Shown one piece after another: positions 1-7,764 of a stretch of DNA of 10,265 nt. How positions within the stretch are numbered: position 1 is the first letter of the stretch; every line of letters begins with the position of its first letter. Source of the stretch: Pavlovales sp. CCMP2436. Lineage: Eukaryota > Haptophyta > Pavlovophyceae > Pavlovales. Position numbers and translations under genes: made by a program. The notes under the pieces are model-generated. The model was not told the origin of the DNA and made no database searches. It saw only the letters and a program-made list of their open reading frames with translations. The DNA is taken from positions 1 to 10,265 of the forward strand of contig MU632436.1 of NCBI GenBank assembly GCA_026770615.1, in the 5' to 3' direction.

Positions 1-468
1 GGCCGTTCTGTCCGTCGTACGGGTTGAGGGGCTGCAGGACGAGGAGATTGACGGGCCGCGCCCCGACTGGGAACACAGACAATGATCCTAAAGTTGGCGC
101 CGATATCTCACTTTCCCCCAACGTTGGAATCGGTGAAAAAGACTGCAGGGATGGGGGCTGAGTGTGGGAGAGGAGGGGTCTCGAGTGGCGGTTGAGGAGA
201 TGGATGTGCCAACGCCACCGCCCGCCCTTCGTGGGTCTGAGACCCCGCGTCCCGCCGCCCGCGAGGGTCAAGACGCTGGCGGAAGGCTCGCACGGTCGTG
301 GTCTGAGGGCGAGACGGGGCCCGGGATGGTGGGAACTGGGTTGCGGGTTGGTGTGCGCAACTGGCACTCGACACCGCACGCCACGCAACGTGCTCGCACT
401 ACGGCCGCGACCTCGATACGCGGCATGATCCGCGGTAGGCATGATCGTGGTTGAAGAAGGCACAGCGA

Positions 469-586
469 GCACGACGAAGACAAGCTTGAGCCGCCGCGTG
501 CCGGACAAGTTGCGCGTCCAGGTGCGAGCTTGAGCACCAACGGGCAAGCACGACGAGGACATGCATGAGCCGCGTGCTGGACGAGT
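469..586 (+). repeat. Imperfect direct repeat, two copies
   Basis: A segment beginning gcacgacga at 469-510 recurs at 548-586 with a few substitutions and a 3-bp indel. Both copies carry the shared core tgagcc, gcgtgc and ggac. The period is about 79 bp. A shorter direct repeat, ggcatgatc, lies just upstream at about 422 and 438. Together they suggest local tandem duplication in GC-rich non-coding DNA. No function is evident. Confidence 0.55.
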
Positions 587-824
587 CGCTTTGCAGGTAG
601 GCGGCCGAGGAAGGACGAACGAACGCTGTGGTGCAAAGGACGGTCGGCCCGGAGGGTTCTTCGCAAAAAGTTGAAAATCGGCTTCGCATGTTGTTGGAAT
701 TGCAGTTGGGTGAGATTTCAAGAGATTCATTTGGGTCGAATTATTGGTGGTGCGGCTGGACCAACAGAGGTCGGGTTTCCAGGATATATTACAGATAGGG
801 ATTCGAGCTGGCGTCTGACTGTCC

Positions 825-830
825 TATAAA
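825..830 (+). promoter_or_regulatory. TATA-box-like element
   Basis: TATAAA lies inside otherwise GC-rich DNA, followed by about 60 bp of GC-rich sequence. It has the form of a eukaryotic TATA core promoter, but no supported gene follows, so it is only a candidate. Confidence 0.25.
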
Positions 831-991
831 TTGTGCTGCCGCTGGTCCGACTCTGAGCGCTGCGTCGCCCATTGCCTGCTGCGTGCCTCAGTCGGCTGCG
901 CTGGCTAATTTATTCGTTGTCCTCTTATCGTCGGCGGTTCATAAACTCGTCACTTTCGCAAGTGAATCGTGCGAGCAAGCGCCATGGTGCG

Positions 992-1000
992 TATTTATAG
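992..1000 (+). promoter_or_regulatory. Second TATA-like element
   Basis: TATTTATAG stands isolated in a GC-rich context, with gcagt about 15 bp downstream in a possible initiator position. Without a downstream coding region this stays a weak candidate core promoter. Confidence 0.25.
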
Positions 1001-1228
1001 CGAGCGCCGCCGCGCAGTCTAGTCCACTGCACGGCGTGCGAGCGCACTGCGCGCGAGCGCCCACGATTTACTGCGATACGACATATCTGGCAGCTGGAGA
1101 CGTGCGTGTGTCCAACCCTGTCGAGTTGCTCGCCGCAGGCGAAGAATAGTTTCAAGTCTTTCCCCGGATTTCGTCAACCCGTGTAAAATGGAGGCTAGGA
1201 CCCCCCCCGTCGGGCGCCTTCCCGGCAG

Positions 1229-1350
1229 CGGCGCAAATTTGAGGTTGGGTCACCCCCCTACCCTAGCTTGTTTCTTGCTTGCGGCGAAATTGTAGGTTGG
1301 GTCACCCCCCTACCCTAAAGATCGGTGAAATTTTAGGTTGCCCCAACCCA
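1229..1350 (+). repeat. Tandem C-tract repeat, two full copies and one partial
   Basis: A 37-bp unit that starts gcggcg, continues with an AAATT stretch and ggttgggtcacccccc, and ends in a ctaccct run occurs at 1229-1265 and again at 1281-1317 (period 52 bp). A degenerate third start (gaaattttaggttg) follows at about 1327-1340 and runs into a small inverted repeat, ggttg-cccc-aacc. The units are very similar, so the duplication is probably recent. The CCCTA-type core looks loosely telomere-like, but the array is too short and irregular to be a telomere. Confidence 0.7.
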
Positions 1351-1465
1351 TTACAAACAAACTAGGCCGGGGGGTTACAAAATGGCAATGACGTGCGTAT
1401 CACACTATCAACTGTCAGCACTGCCATCGGCGGCCTAATTAATAGTTATACGCTTCACTTCGTTT

Positions 1466-1524
1466 GCGCTTTAACTAAATTAAATTTCAGATGTATGTAA
1501 CTTACTCAGTTAGCGCTTTAACTA
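1466..1524 (+). repeat. 12-bp direct repeat in an AT-rich patch
   Basis: The 12-mer gcgctttaacta occurs at 1466-1477 and 1513-1524, 47 bp apart. The second copy also sits within a short inverted repeat (agtta...taact). The patch is far more AT-rich than its surroundings and ends at the GC box near 1571. No gene is associated with it. Confidence 0.5.
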
Positions 1525-1754
1525 CCTTACTTACAAATAAATAGTAACTACGTCATCTATTTTAATTTAAGGGGCGGGGCAAGCCAACTCGATGAGTCCT
1601 CTGACAGCAATTCACAGTCACAGTCCTGACCGCGCCCAGGCTTCCCAATGAAGTCATGACTAGGATGTGCAGTGTGCATCGTTTGGAGTGCGTGCGTCTG
1701 AATCCGTGCACATCTGCGCGCGCGAGGGAGGCGGCGACACGCGAGCGGGGGTGA

Positions 1755-1808
1755 AGGTAAGGGTAAGGGTATGTTATGTTAAGGGTAAGGGTAAGGTTAA
1801 GGGCCAGG
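1755..1808 (+). repeat. Degenerate TAAGGG interstitial array
   Basis: About seven G-rich TAAGGG or TAAGG hexamer-like units form two runs, 1756-1770 and 1778-1803, separated by a tgtta stutter. The array resembles, but does not equal, the TTAGGG-type telomere repeat. It could be an interstitial telomere-like tract or simple slippage. The G-runs could fold into a quadruplex on the plus strand. Confidence 0.6.
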
Positions 1809-1986
1809 GTTCAGGTAACGCTACTCTAGCGGCAGGCGCCGCGACCGCGGGAGCGCGCAGGCGGGCAGGCGCGTACAGTACCGCCGGCTATTCGGCCTTG
1901 TGCGCCTTTTGCGTCTCGACCTCCGGCTTGACAGCTGCCCTTTCCACGGCGGCGGACCCGTGGAAAGTACAGCCGCGTATTTTAAA

Positions 1987-2032
1987 TTCCCCGTATTTAA
2001 AACTAAACGCCGACGGGGAAAGTTTTAAATAC
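1987..2032. repeat. Interleaved pair of perfect inverted repeats
   Basis: Arm A ttccccg (1987-1993) is complementary to A' cggggaa (2014-2020). Arm B gtatttaaaact (1993-2004) is complementary to B' agttttaaatac (2021-2032). The order is A, B, A', B', so the two pairings cross as in a pseudoknot instead of nesting in one hairpin. TTTAAA blocks flank the unit at 1981 and about 2035. The two 12-bp arms are perfect matches. No role is known to me. Confidence 0.6.
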
Positions 2033-2288
2033 TTTTTTAAAACTGGCGTCCTCTTAATGCCTGTGCTCAATGCCCGCGCTTGGCGCTGCGCGCTGTTGGG
2101 GGTGCACTTCGGGGGAGGAGAATTTGGGGGCTCGAGGTGCGAGCGGCCTCTCCACTTTTTAAGAAGTCGAATGAAATACAACTTGTTTCAATTCATTTCA
2201 ACCAACTCTTTTAAACTTTTAGTTAAATTAAGGAAGGGGGCCGTTCGGGCTGGCGGTACGTTTCAAGTTCAAGTCAGGCTGATCTTAG

Positions 2289-2396
2289 CGCTCCGACGCA
2301 GGCTCCTACGCGCTACGCCGAAGTGGGGAGCTGGTAGAAGTGGTGAATGATGAGGAAGCCGAAAGCAAAGCGCTGGAGTCGCTGCGCAACGCAATG
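2289..2396 (+). CDS. Possible host exon fragment (weak)
   Basis: Immediately before the composition break one frame is open from just after a tag at 2286-2288. It reads acidic and Leu/Ala-rich, with the stretch DEEAESKALESLRNAM at about 2349-2396, which resembles real helical protein more than the Arg/Pro-rich translations elsewhere in this flank. It is preceded by a possible splice acceptor (ttag) and followed by GTGATT, a possible donor. If it is an exon, the AT-rich insertion lies in its downstream intron. The evidence is short and circumstantial. Confidence 0.15.
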
Positions 2397-2437
2397 GTGA
2401 TTATATTCTATTGTATTTAATATATATATATATATTC
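2397..2437. other. Composition break and (AT)8 microsatellite
   Basis: The base composition switches from GC-rich to AT-rich within about 30 bp here, and a perfect (AT)8 run occupies 2420-2435. The minus-strand gene to the right loses its coding sense in this tract. It is the most likely left junction of the inserted element. No target-site duplication or terminal inverted repeat can be confirmed, because the right boundary is not in the window. Confidence 0.6.
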
Positions 2438-2716
2438 AGTTTCGAAAAGTAATTTGCTCGCCTCCTGTAGTTTCGAAAAGTAATTTTTTTGTCGGATTCC
2501 GAGGTCCATATTTTTCATTTCTTCAATAGCATCAGGGTCACTGTAGGATGCTTTTAAGAATATCATCACATTTTCAAGTAGTGGGTTTTGTGCAACAACA
2601 GGATTTATAGATATAGATTTATTCGATCCAGTATTCATATATCTATTGAACAAAAAAGTGCTTCTTGTAGGTCTACCAAAAAATGAATCTTTTTGTTTTC
2701 TAATTTGTCCAAACAT
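2417..2716 (-). CDS. Viral-type protein of unknown function, probably 3'-truncated
   Basis: This is a 99-codon frame starting at the ATG at 2716. I do not recognise the family. The first 85 or so residues look like genuine protein: basic at the N-terminus (RKQKDSFFGRPTRS), then a mixed middle containing PVVAQNPLLENVMIFLKASY and an acidic DPDAIEEMKNMD stretch. The last residues read YIYIY only because they are translated from the (AT)8 tract. A 31-bp duplication lies just before that. The natural C-terminus is therefore probably lost at the element boundary. It is AT-rich like the genes to the right, is transcribed divergently from the giant fibre gene, and shares a 40-bp promoter region with it. 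No membrane segment or catalytic motif is visible. Confidence 0.55.
   Translation of the reverse strand: MFGQIRKQKDSFFGRPTRSTFLFNRYMNTGSNKSISINPVVAQNPLLENVMIFLKASYSDPDAIEEMKNMDLGIRQKNYFSKLQEASKLLFETEYIYIY
2438..2486. repeat. 18-bp direct repeat, 31-bp period
   Basis: An 18-bp sequence beginning agtttcgaaaag occurs at 2438-2455 and 2469-2486. Because 31 is not a multiple of three, the two copies are read in different frames in the overlapping minus-strand gene (as YFSK and LLFE). The second-read copy may therefore be a junction duplication that frameshifted and extended a damaged 3' end. Confidence 0.7.
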
Positions 2717-2756
2717 ATATAAATGGTATAGAAAAAAATCTAAGCTATATTATAAG
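2717..2756. promoter_or_regulatory. Divergent promoter, 40 bp
   Basis: Only 40 bp separate the start codons of two divergent genes (2716 minus and 2757 plus). The interval is nearly pure A/T: atataaatgg next to the minus start, an A7 run in the middle, and ctatattata next to the plus start. These give a TATA-like element within about 10-15 bp of each ATG. Short 5' leaders and compact divergent promoters are typical of large DNA viruses. Assignment is by position and composition only. Confidence 0.5.
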
Positions 2757-3005
2757 ATGTCGGTTTTCGGAGAGCAAGCGTTCAATGAATTAACGCCTAT
2801 TACAAATTCGAACACATGTAATATAACATCATTAGGCAGCTCGTTAAATGTGTTCAAAACAGAAAAAAATAACCAATTAGGTTTAATAGATTCTTATATT
2901 ATTACAACGAATGGAATTTTAACGATAACAAACGGAAAGTTAGGAATAACAAACGGAAATATAGAAAATATAAATGGAAAAATATCTCTAATAATACAGA
3001 ATTGA
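2757..3005 (+). pseudogene. Fibre gene piece 1: N-terminus with heptad N-G repeats
   Basis: The N-terminal piece starts MSVFGEQAFNELTP. After about residue 50 it contains a run of 7-residue repeats of form I/L-x-x-x-N-G-x (TNGILTI, TNGKLGI, TNGNIEN, INGKI). Such regular short repeats suit a trimeric fibre stalk. There is no signal peptide. The frame ends in TGA at 3003, but the protein clearly continues in frame 2. The switch lies near the run of five A's at 2978-2982, where one extra A would restore the frame. That makes it a 1-bp deletion or a homopolymer sequencing error. Confidence 0.7.
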
Positions 3006-4051
3006 CAACATCAAATGAAGCTATTAATCTGAGACTCTTGTCATCCGAATATATTACTTCAGAAAATTCTCAAAACAACAACATAGCAAATACATATTTA
3101 TCAAAGGGAGAATTTAATAATTATCTTATAACTCAAGGAATCAAAGATTTGCTTCAGGATGCAGCTAGCGCAGTAATTTATAATACCCTTAACGAGTTGG
3201 GAGATATTAAAAATATTGTGGGGGCTTCGATAATATCAGGTACTATGACTCTGGGTGGTCAAGTTATTAGTAAAATCGACGAAGGTTTCCTCAATTTAGA
3301 CGGTAGAGTCATATCAAATTCTAATGCTATTGATGTTATAAAGCATGATATCGTCGACATCACAACGTTAATTGATACAAAGGCAGATAAAACAATCGTA
3401 GAATCGTCAAATATTAGATATGATAATATGATTACATCAAATACCAACACATTTGCAAATTATTGCACAAGCCAGGATACTGATACATATTTACCGTATA
3501 AAGTTAATGGGTCATTATTCAACACATTAAGTACTGTCATTAACTCATCAAATAATCGCTACGATTCGAAAATTTTAGATTTACAAAATAAACCATCAAG
3601 TTCGGTAAATAATGATCAGGATTTTATTAGTTTATCAAATTTGGTTCTGTTAAATACTTCTAATATCAATACGAAATTAAGCACTACATTATACAATACA
3701 AACAATGTAAATATATCAAGCAATTTGGCATTAAAATTTAATATTTCTGATTATAATGTTTTTAGTAATGTCATTAACTCATCAAATATTAGATATGATA
3801 GCAATATATTGGAATTACAAAATGGACCATCAAGTCCGGTAAATAATGATCAGGATTTTATTAGTTTATCAAATTTGGTTCTGTCAAATACTTCTAATAT
3901 CAATACGAAAATAAGCACTACATTATACAATACAAACAATGTAAATATATCAAGCAATTTGGCATTAAACTTTAATATTTCGGATCACAATGTTTTTAGC
4001 AATATTGTTAATTCTTCAAATATTAGATATGATAGCAATATATTGGCATAA
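3002..4051 (+). pseudogene. Fibre gene piece 2: shaft with 78-residue repeats
   Basis: Frame 2 is open here and begins at a TTG, so it is a continuation and not an independent start. It contains fibre-type segments (YLSKGEFNNYLITQ; YCTSQDTDTYLPYKVN) resembling the Y-T-K-x-E-x-D-x-x-L-x-x-K elements common in phage and giant-virus tail-fibre shafts. Two full 78-residue repeats and the start of a third follow, each headed NSSNxRYDSxI. The TAA at 4049-4051 falls where both earlier repeat copies have a Leu TTA, so a single T-to-A change explains it. Sequence in the same frame continues the third repeat perfectly after the stop. Confidence 0.75.
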
Positions 4052-4243
4052 CAAAACAGACCATCAATTTCGGTAAATAATGATCAGGATTTTATAAATC
4101 TGTCGAATACGGTCGGTAGTAATACTTCTAATATCAATACGAAAATAAGCACTACATTATACAATACGAATAAAATAAATCTGAATAACAGCATAGCATT
4201 AAAATTTAATATTTCGGATCACAATGTTTTTAGCAATATCGTT
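3542..4243 (+). repeat. Three 234-bp (78-codon) coding repeats
   Basis: Copies lie at 3542-3775, 3776-4009 and 4010-4243, each in frame and exactly 234 bp, with a fourth partial head at 4244. Each begins NSSN-x-RYDS and contains VNNDQDFI and NTSNINTK. Copies 1 and 2 are almost identical over their central 150 bp or so and diverge at the edges, which suggests recent duplication or gene conversion. Length variation in a fibre shaft is the likely biological effect. Confidence 0.9.
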
Positions 4244-4813
4244 AATTCCTCAAATAATCGCTACGATAATAGTATCAATCTTAAACATAATATTACCGAT
4301 TATAATCAAGGCGTTTTACAAATAAATAGTAATGTAACAATAGCGAGCAACATAGAAATATCGGCGCTTGTTTTATCGACAACGAACGCAGTAGGTTTAG
4401 TCGCAGCCGGGACAGCAATTTCGCTAAATACGTTAAATATCGTTGGAATTAACACGATTTTACCGAGCAAATTGCCGATTATGGATTTTGATGAATACAA
4501 ATATAACGCTAATATAAGTTTTGATAATCGTTATACAAAGTCAGAATCAGAGAGCCTAATGTCGTTAAAAGTTGATATAGCTACATACAATAATAATAAT
4601 AGCAACATCACAAATTCGATGGCTATGAATGCCAGTAATATAAATCTGAAAACTAATACTACGGATTTTACAATTTTAAATAATAATGTTAATTCTTCAA
4701 ATTTGCGATACGATTCAAATATAATATTGAAAGTCAATACGATAGATTATAACACTAATAATATTTTGATCAATAGTAATATAAATCTGAAAACTAATAC
4801 TACGGAATTATAA
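4052..4813 (+). pseudogene. Fibre gene piece 3: end of the long repeats and RYTKSE motif
   Basis: This continues frame 2 directly after the TAA at 4049. It completes the third 78-residue repeat and begins a fourth. A hydrophobic Ala/Gly/Val-rich stretch (GLVAAGTAISL, about 4396-4428) interrupts the Asn-rich shaft; it could be a turn, a buried domain or a short membrane-active segment. After it comes FDNRYTKSESESLMSLK (about 4520-4570), the clearest match to the tail-fibre Y-T-K-x-E repeat. The piece ends in TAA at 4811, inside another NSSN-type repeat. Confidence 0.7.
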
Positions 4814-4898
4814 ATTTTAGACAGTAATATTAATAGTTCAAATTACTGTTATAAATTTGAATTATAAATTTTAAACAGTAATATTAATAGTTCAAATT
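4805..4898 (+). repeat. 54-bp tandem repeat carrying a stop codon
   Basis: The roughly 40-bp segment starting gaattataaatttta at 4805 recurs at 4859 with one difference. The 54-bp period equals 18 codons. The TAA at 4811-4813 is repeated at 4865-4867 in the same place of the unit. The better-preserved units downstream have an ACA (Thr) codon there. The stop was therefore probably present before the unit duplicated. Confidence 0.75.
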
Positions 4899-5218
4899 TG
4901 CGTTACGATTCAAATATTACAAATTTATCTAATAATCTGTTACTCAAAGTCAATACGAGCGATTTCACAATTTTAAACAGTAATATCAATAGTTCAAATT
5001 TACGATACGATTCGAAAATTATTAATGTATCAAGTAATCTGTTACTGAAAACGAACCAAACAGATTTTACAATTTTAAACAGTAATATCAATAGTTCAAA
5101 TTTACGATATGATTCGAATATTATTCATGTATCAAGTAATCTGTTACTCAAAGTCAAAGTAAACGCAACCGATTATAATTCAAATAATATTTTTAAAAAC
5201 AAATCAAAGCGATTTTAA
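4814..5218 (+). pseudogene. Fibre gene piece 4: 34-residue shaft repeats
   Basis: Frame 2 continues after the TAA at 4811 and is interrupted again by TAA at 4865. From 4886 it is a regular array of 34-residue (102-bp) units at 4886-4987, 4988-5089 and 5090 onward. Each runs NSSNLRYDS, then a Leu-rich SSNLLLK stretch, then DFTILNSNI. The RYDS head is the same as in the longer 78-residue repeats, so both arrays share an ancestor. The frame is lost at about 5190-5199 in a T5-A5 tract, where removing one T would restore it. The TAA at 5216 lies beyond the frameshift. Confidence 0.7.
4886..5191 (+). repeat. 102-bp (34-codon) coding repeats, three units
   Basis: The units start at 4886, 4988 and 5090 in one frame. 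Each begins NSSNLRYDS and contains SSNLLLK or SNNLLLK. The third is slightly altered near its end, where the frame also shifts. The exact 102-bp period keeps the frame, so the array grew while the gene was still coding. Confidence 0.85.
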
Positions 5219-5435
5219 TAGTTCTAACACTGTAATAAATAGCAATATATCAACACTGAATACTCGGACATTAGCTAGCGATGTATATGCGCTCGGATTA
5301 AACGATGAAATAAATTTGAAAGAAAGCATCAATGATAATTTTATTAAATTATCGTTAAAAGCTAATTTATCAGGAGCGAATTTTTCAGGAATTGTATCTA
5401 CGCAAAATTTGCCGAATGTCGAATCGCAAATTTAG
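5190..5435 (+). pseudogene. Fibre gene piece 5: shaft-to-head transition in a shifted frame
   Basis: Frame 0 carries the protein here. It opens with a last shaft-type unit (TNQSDFNSSN at about 5199-5228), then STLNTRTLASDVYALG (5250-5297) and a non-repetitive stretch with LKANLSGANFSG (5356-5391). TAG at 5433 ends the frame. Meaningful sequence has by then switched back to frame 2 somewhere between about 5418 and 5430, which compensates for the earlier shift. The two opposite shifts about 225 bp apart leave a segment that would be lost from any in-frame annotation. Confidence 0.65.
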
Positions 5436-6760
5436 CACTAACCAGCTACGCAGGTATCCCAGTAGTATCAAATCATAAATTTAACCAAGTGGATTATTCT
5501 CAACAATTCACAGGATTCATGTCAAAGGCAAATCTTGACCTGTATACTTTACATTTACCATTTAATCAAAAATTCCCTTATGGTACTGTCGTCAATTTAT
5601 CAGCCGAGCCTATTGTAAACCGACTTGGATCAGCATGGGCAGAATATCGTTTTATTAATAACAGTGATTTTAGTGGACGCGGTAACTATTTGACGTATAC
5701 AGGTGCGTCGGAAGATTTCTATAAAATTGAACCGTTGACTGATAAAGCATATATCCAATTCGATGACGGTATGGTCGAAACTTTGATGGATCCGGTTACA
5801 ATTCAACATACGATATTTGGATCGATTACTGGATATAATAGTGTTATGGTCATATCATTCGATTTTAAGAATATTATAGACTCTAGTTATCAAAAAATAT
5901 TTTCAATGGGAGACTATTATGATGCTACAACTTCAAGCAATACGGAGACTGAATGCGAAGGGGTCAGCATTTTATTTAATTCTACAAATATGCGCGCTAG
6001 ATTTGGTCGATTAGGCACGTTTAGACGAACTTTTACTTTAGACATTGTTAATACGATAAATATATGGAGACATTACGACGTAGTTAAATCTAATATTGGG
6101 CAAGTTGATATATATATCGATAATATCTTACAAACGTACGTAACGACTGGCGCCGTTATAACTTTGTTACGACTTTTTACAGCCAGTAATTTAACAACAA
6201 ATTTATTACAAATATACGCAAGTACTTGTTATTTATCAGATTTCAAAATATTCTTAAAACCAACTCTCGAAGAAACGTTAATAGATGATGTAACTCTGGC
6301 AATCGAAACACCATTTTCAGAATACCTACTATATGATAATCTCGATACAAGTGGTAACCAGGCCCATTTATCGGGTACAATAATCGAACAAGGTAGAGAC
6401 ATCGATGGAAAACAGTATTTTAGACGTGGTGATTTATCTGTTATTACAAGGGATACAGCAACATCGAGCAATAAGCCTATAATCGCTACAGGATCAGGTG
6501 GTACTGGGTTCACGATGTCTTTCGATGTAAAACTTTACATAACGGAAACAAATCAGACATCTGTAGTTTGGTCAATTGGCTCTTTAGCCAGTACAGCTTA
6601 TACACAAGGATCAAATTCGAAAGGTACAGGTTTAAATTTTAGGATTTTAACAAATAACAGTTTTCATTTTGTCTTTTGCGAACCGAATGGATTACGAAGC
6701 GCATTTTATACTGGTTCAGGTATAGCCACTTTGAGTGTTACAAAATGGAGAATATTATAA
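5420..6760 (+). pseudogene. Fibre gene piece 6: LamG-like modules 1 and 2 (5' part)
   Basis: This is the longest intact head piece. Open frame 2 begins well before the first start-like codon (GTG at 5489), with LALTSYAGIPVVSN upstream, so it is a continuation. Module 1 begins with a linker, EYRFINNSDFSGRG (about 5642-5683), of the type that precedes LamG domains. The jelly-roll follows: VISFDFKN, INIWRHYDVV, then VDIYIDNILQ and LSDFKIFLK. Module 2 starts with SEYLLYDNLDTSGN (about 6317-6358) and continues through FTMSFDVKLYI and WSIGSLAS. W-x(n)-YhDN/DG is the usual penultimate hairpin of LamG/ConA-like folds. The frame breaks at about 6749-6753, where one base appears to be missing. Confidence 0.75.
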
Positions 6761-6942
6761 TTCAAATACCAAAATCATCGGCTATCTTAAATTGTTGGGT
6801 TGATGGAGTCTTAACTCCTTTGACATTTGGCGGGTATGCTATTTCTTCATTCCATTGGGGTTGGTCATTTTCTGATTGGTATAAAATTCGAAGATTAGGA
6901 AATTACACAGATAGCCCATATTTATCTAATACAAAAATTTGA
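6745..6942 (+). pseudogene. Fibre gene piece 7: 3' part of LamG module 2
   Basis: Frame 1 takes over and supplies exactly what module 2 lacks: IIIQIPKSSAILNCWVDGVL (about 6757-6816), the strand-hairpin-DG element, then a Trp-rich HWGWSFSDW segment and YLSNTKI. The frame is open from upstream (6676), but that part is shadow sequence antiparallel in sense to piece 6. TGA at 6940 stops it. The sibling modules have F, Y and F at this point after KI, KI and KM, so the lost residue was probably aromatic, most simply Trp (TGG to TGA). Confidence 0.65.
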
Positions 6943-7764
6943 TTAACAGATTTAATTACTTCAAGCGATATTGTTAACGGTCGATTAGATGCTATCGATC
7001 CACCAATAACTATGTCAATTGCTAAACAAACACAAAAATATGTGGATTTTAGAATTCAAATTATTAATAACGCTCATCTAAATTTTCTTAATAATTATAA
7101 TAGTGTTTTAATTAGAGCATCGTTAATAAGCAATCAAAACGTCCTATTGTCTGGTGCTATAGATTTAACAGCTATAAGTATACCACCGACGGCATGGTTT
7201 AAGGGCTCTTTATTAGCGCTTTATGATGTTATCGGTCAATTGCCAAGCCCTACAACAAGTAGTACCGCAGTGATATACCCCGATACTACATATTTACAAT
7301 CTATTAAATTCGAAAATTTTACTCTAAACGATAATGCCAATGTCCAATTTTCTTTGCGAGATATTAACCGTTTTGATGTAAAAGATTACTCTTTCTCGCA
7401 TATATATATTAACGATACCATTGTACCGTATTCATACGATTTGATACTCAGCATGGGATTCACTACTGTTCTTGATAGTCCGATGCCAAGCGAATTAGAA
7501 TTTATCAGAGGTTTATCGTTTGATTTTCAAAATATCCCTTCGACTGCAAGCGTAAATTGCGATCTTGGAAGTTATAACACGAGCACAGGATTAGATTATT
7601 TAACAATTGATAACGTCGATTATACACTTGGCGGTGTGACTCGATTCGATTTTACGATTTCAAAAACGAGATTGTTGACGGTGTACATAAATGGAAAATC
7701 TTCCAGCGTTCAGCTAACAAAACCAATAAATATAGTCGGAAAATATAATATTAAATTACATTAA
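6943..7764 (+). pseudogene. Fibre gene piece 8: LamG-like module 3
   Basis: Frame 1 continues directly after the TGA. An internal ATG at 7012 is not a convincing start, because protein-like sequence precedes it. The module shows GLSFDFQNI (about 7510-7536), a short strand-rich middle, RFDFTISK in place of the usual Trp strand, and VYINGK (about 7681-7698) as the Y-h-N/D-G hairpin. The linker at its head is more divergent than in modules 1, 2 and 5. TAA at 7762 interrupts shortly before the closing FTNMKMF strand, which is found in the next piece. Confidence 0.65.

Larger units (their letters stand above)
1..2396. other. GC-rich flank without a supported gene
   Basis: This stretch is GC- and CpG-rich and contrasts sharply with the AT-rich DNA after about 2400. 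Long open frames exist on both strands, but they overlap each other, are rich in Arg, Pro, Ala and Ser, and show no recognisable domain, as expected by chance in GC-rich DNA. What it does hold are repeats (469-586, 1229-1350, 1466-1524, 1755-1808), two TATA-like boxes, a GC-box-like ggggcggggc at 1571-1580, and a structured AT-rich island around 1980-2045. A local AT-rich patch spans about 1435-1570. I infer host nuclear intergenic or intronic sequence. I see no transposase, reverse transcriptase, tRNA or rRNA in it. Confidence 0.6.

Noticed and set aside
2..85. Open frame from the window edge reading ...EGLQDEEIDGPRPDWEHRQ
   Set aside because: It could be the tail of a real gene, but 27 codons without a domain or context cannot be supported.
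108..1155. Several overlapping 76-132 codon frames on both strands
   Set aside because: They overlap each other on opposite strands, are low-complexity Arg/Pro/Ser/Cys-rich, and none shows a protein signature.
1588..1612. Hammerhead-ribozyme-like gatgagtc...gac stretch
   Set aside because: The catalytic core is not met: the first box reads TCGATGA instead of CTGATGA, and the required GAAA after the stem is absent.
1667..2350. Long plus-strand open frame of 227 codons in the GC-rich flank
   Set aside because: It translates through the TAAGGG array and the inverted-repeat island, has no domain, and is Arg/Gly/Ala-rich as expected for chance openness in GC-rich DNA.
2976..3005. Programmed -1 frameshift at the A5 run joining pieces 1 and 2
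   Set aside because: The run does not form a proper X-XXY-YYZ heptamer in the zero frame, and other unrelated frameshifts and stops exist in the gene, so mutation or read error is simpler.
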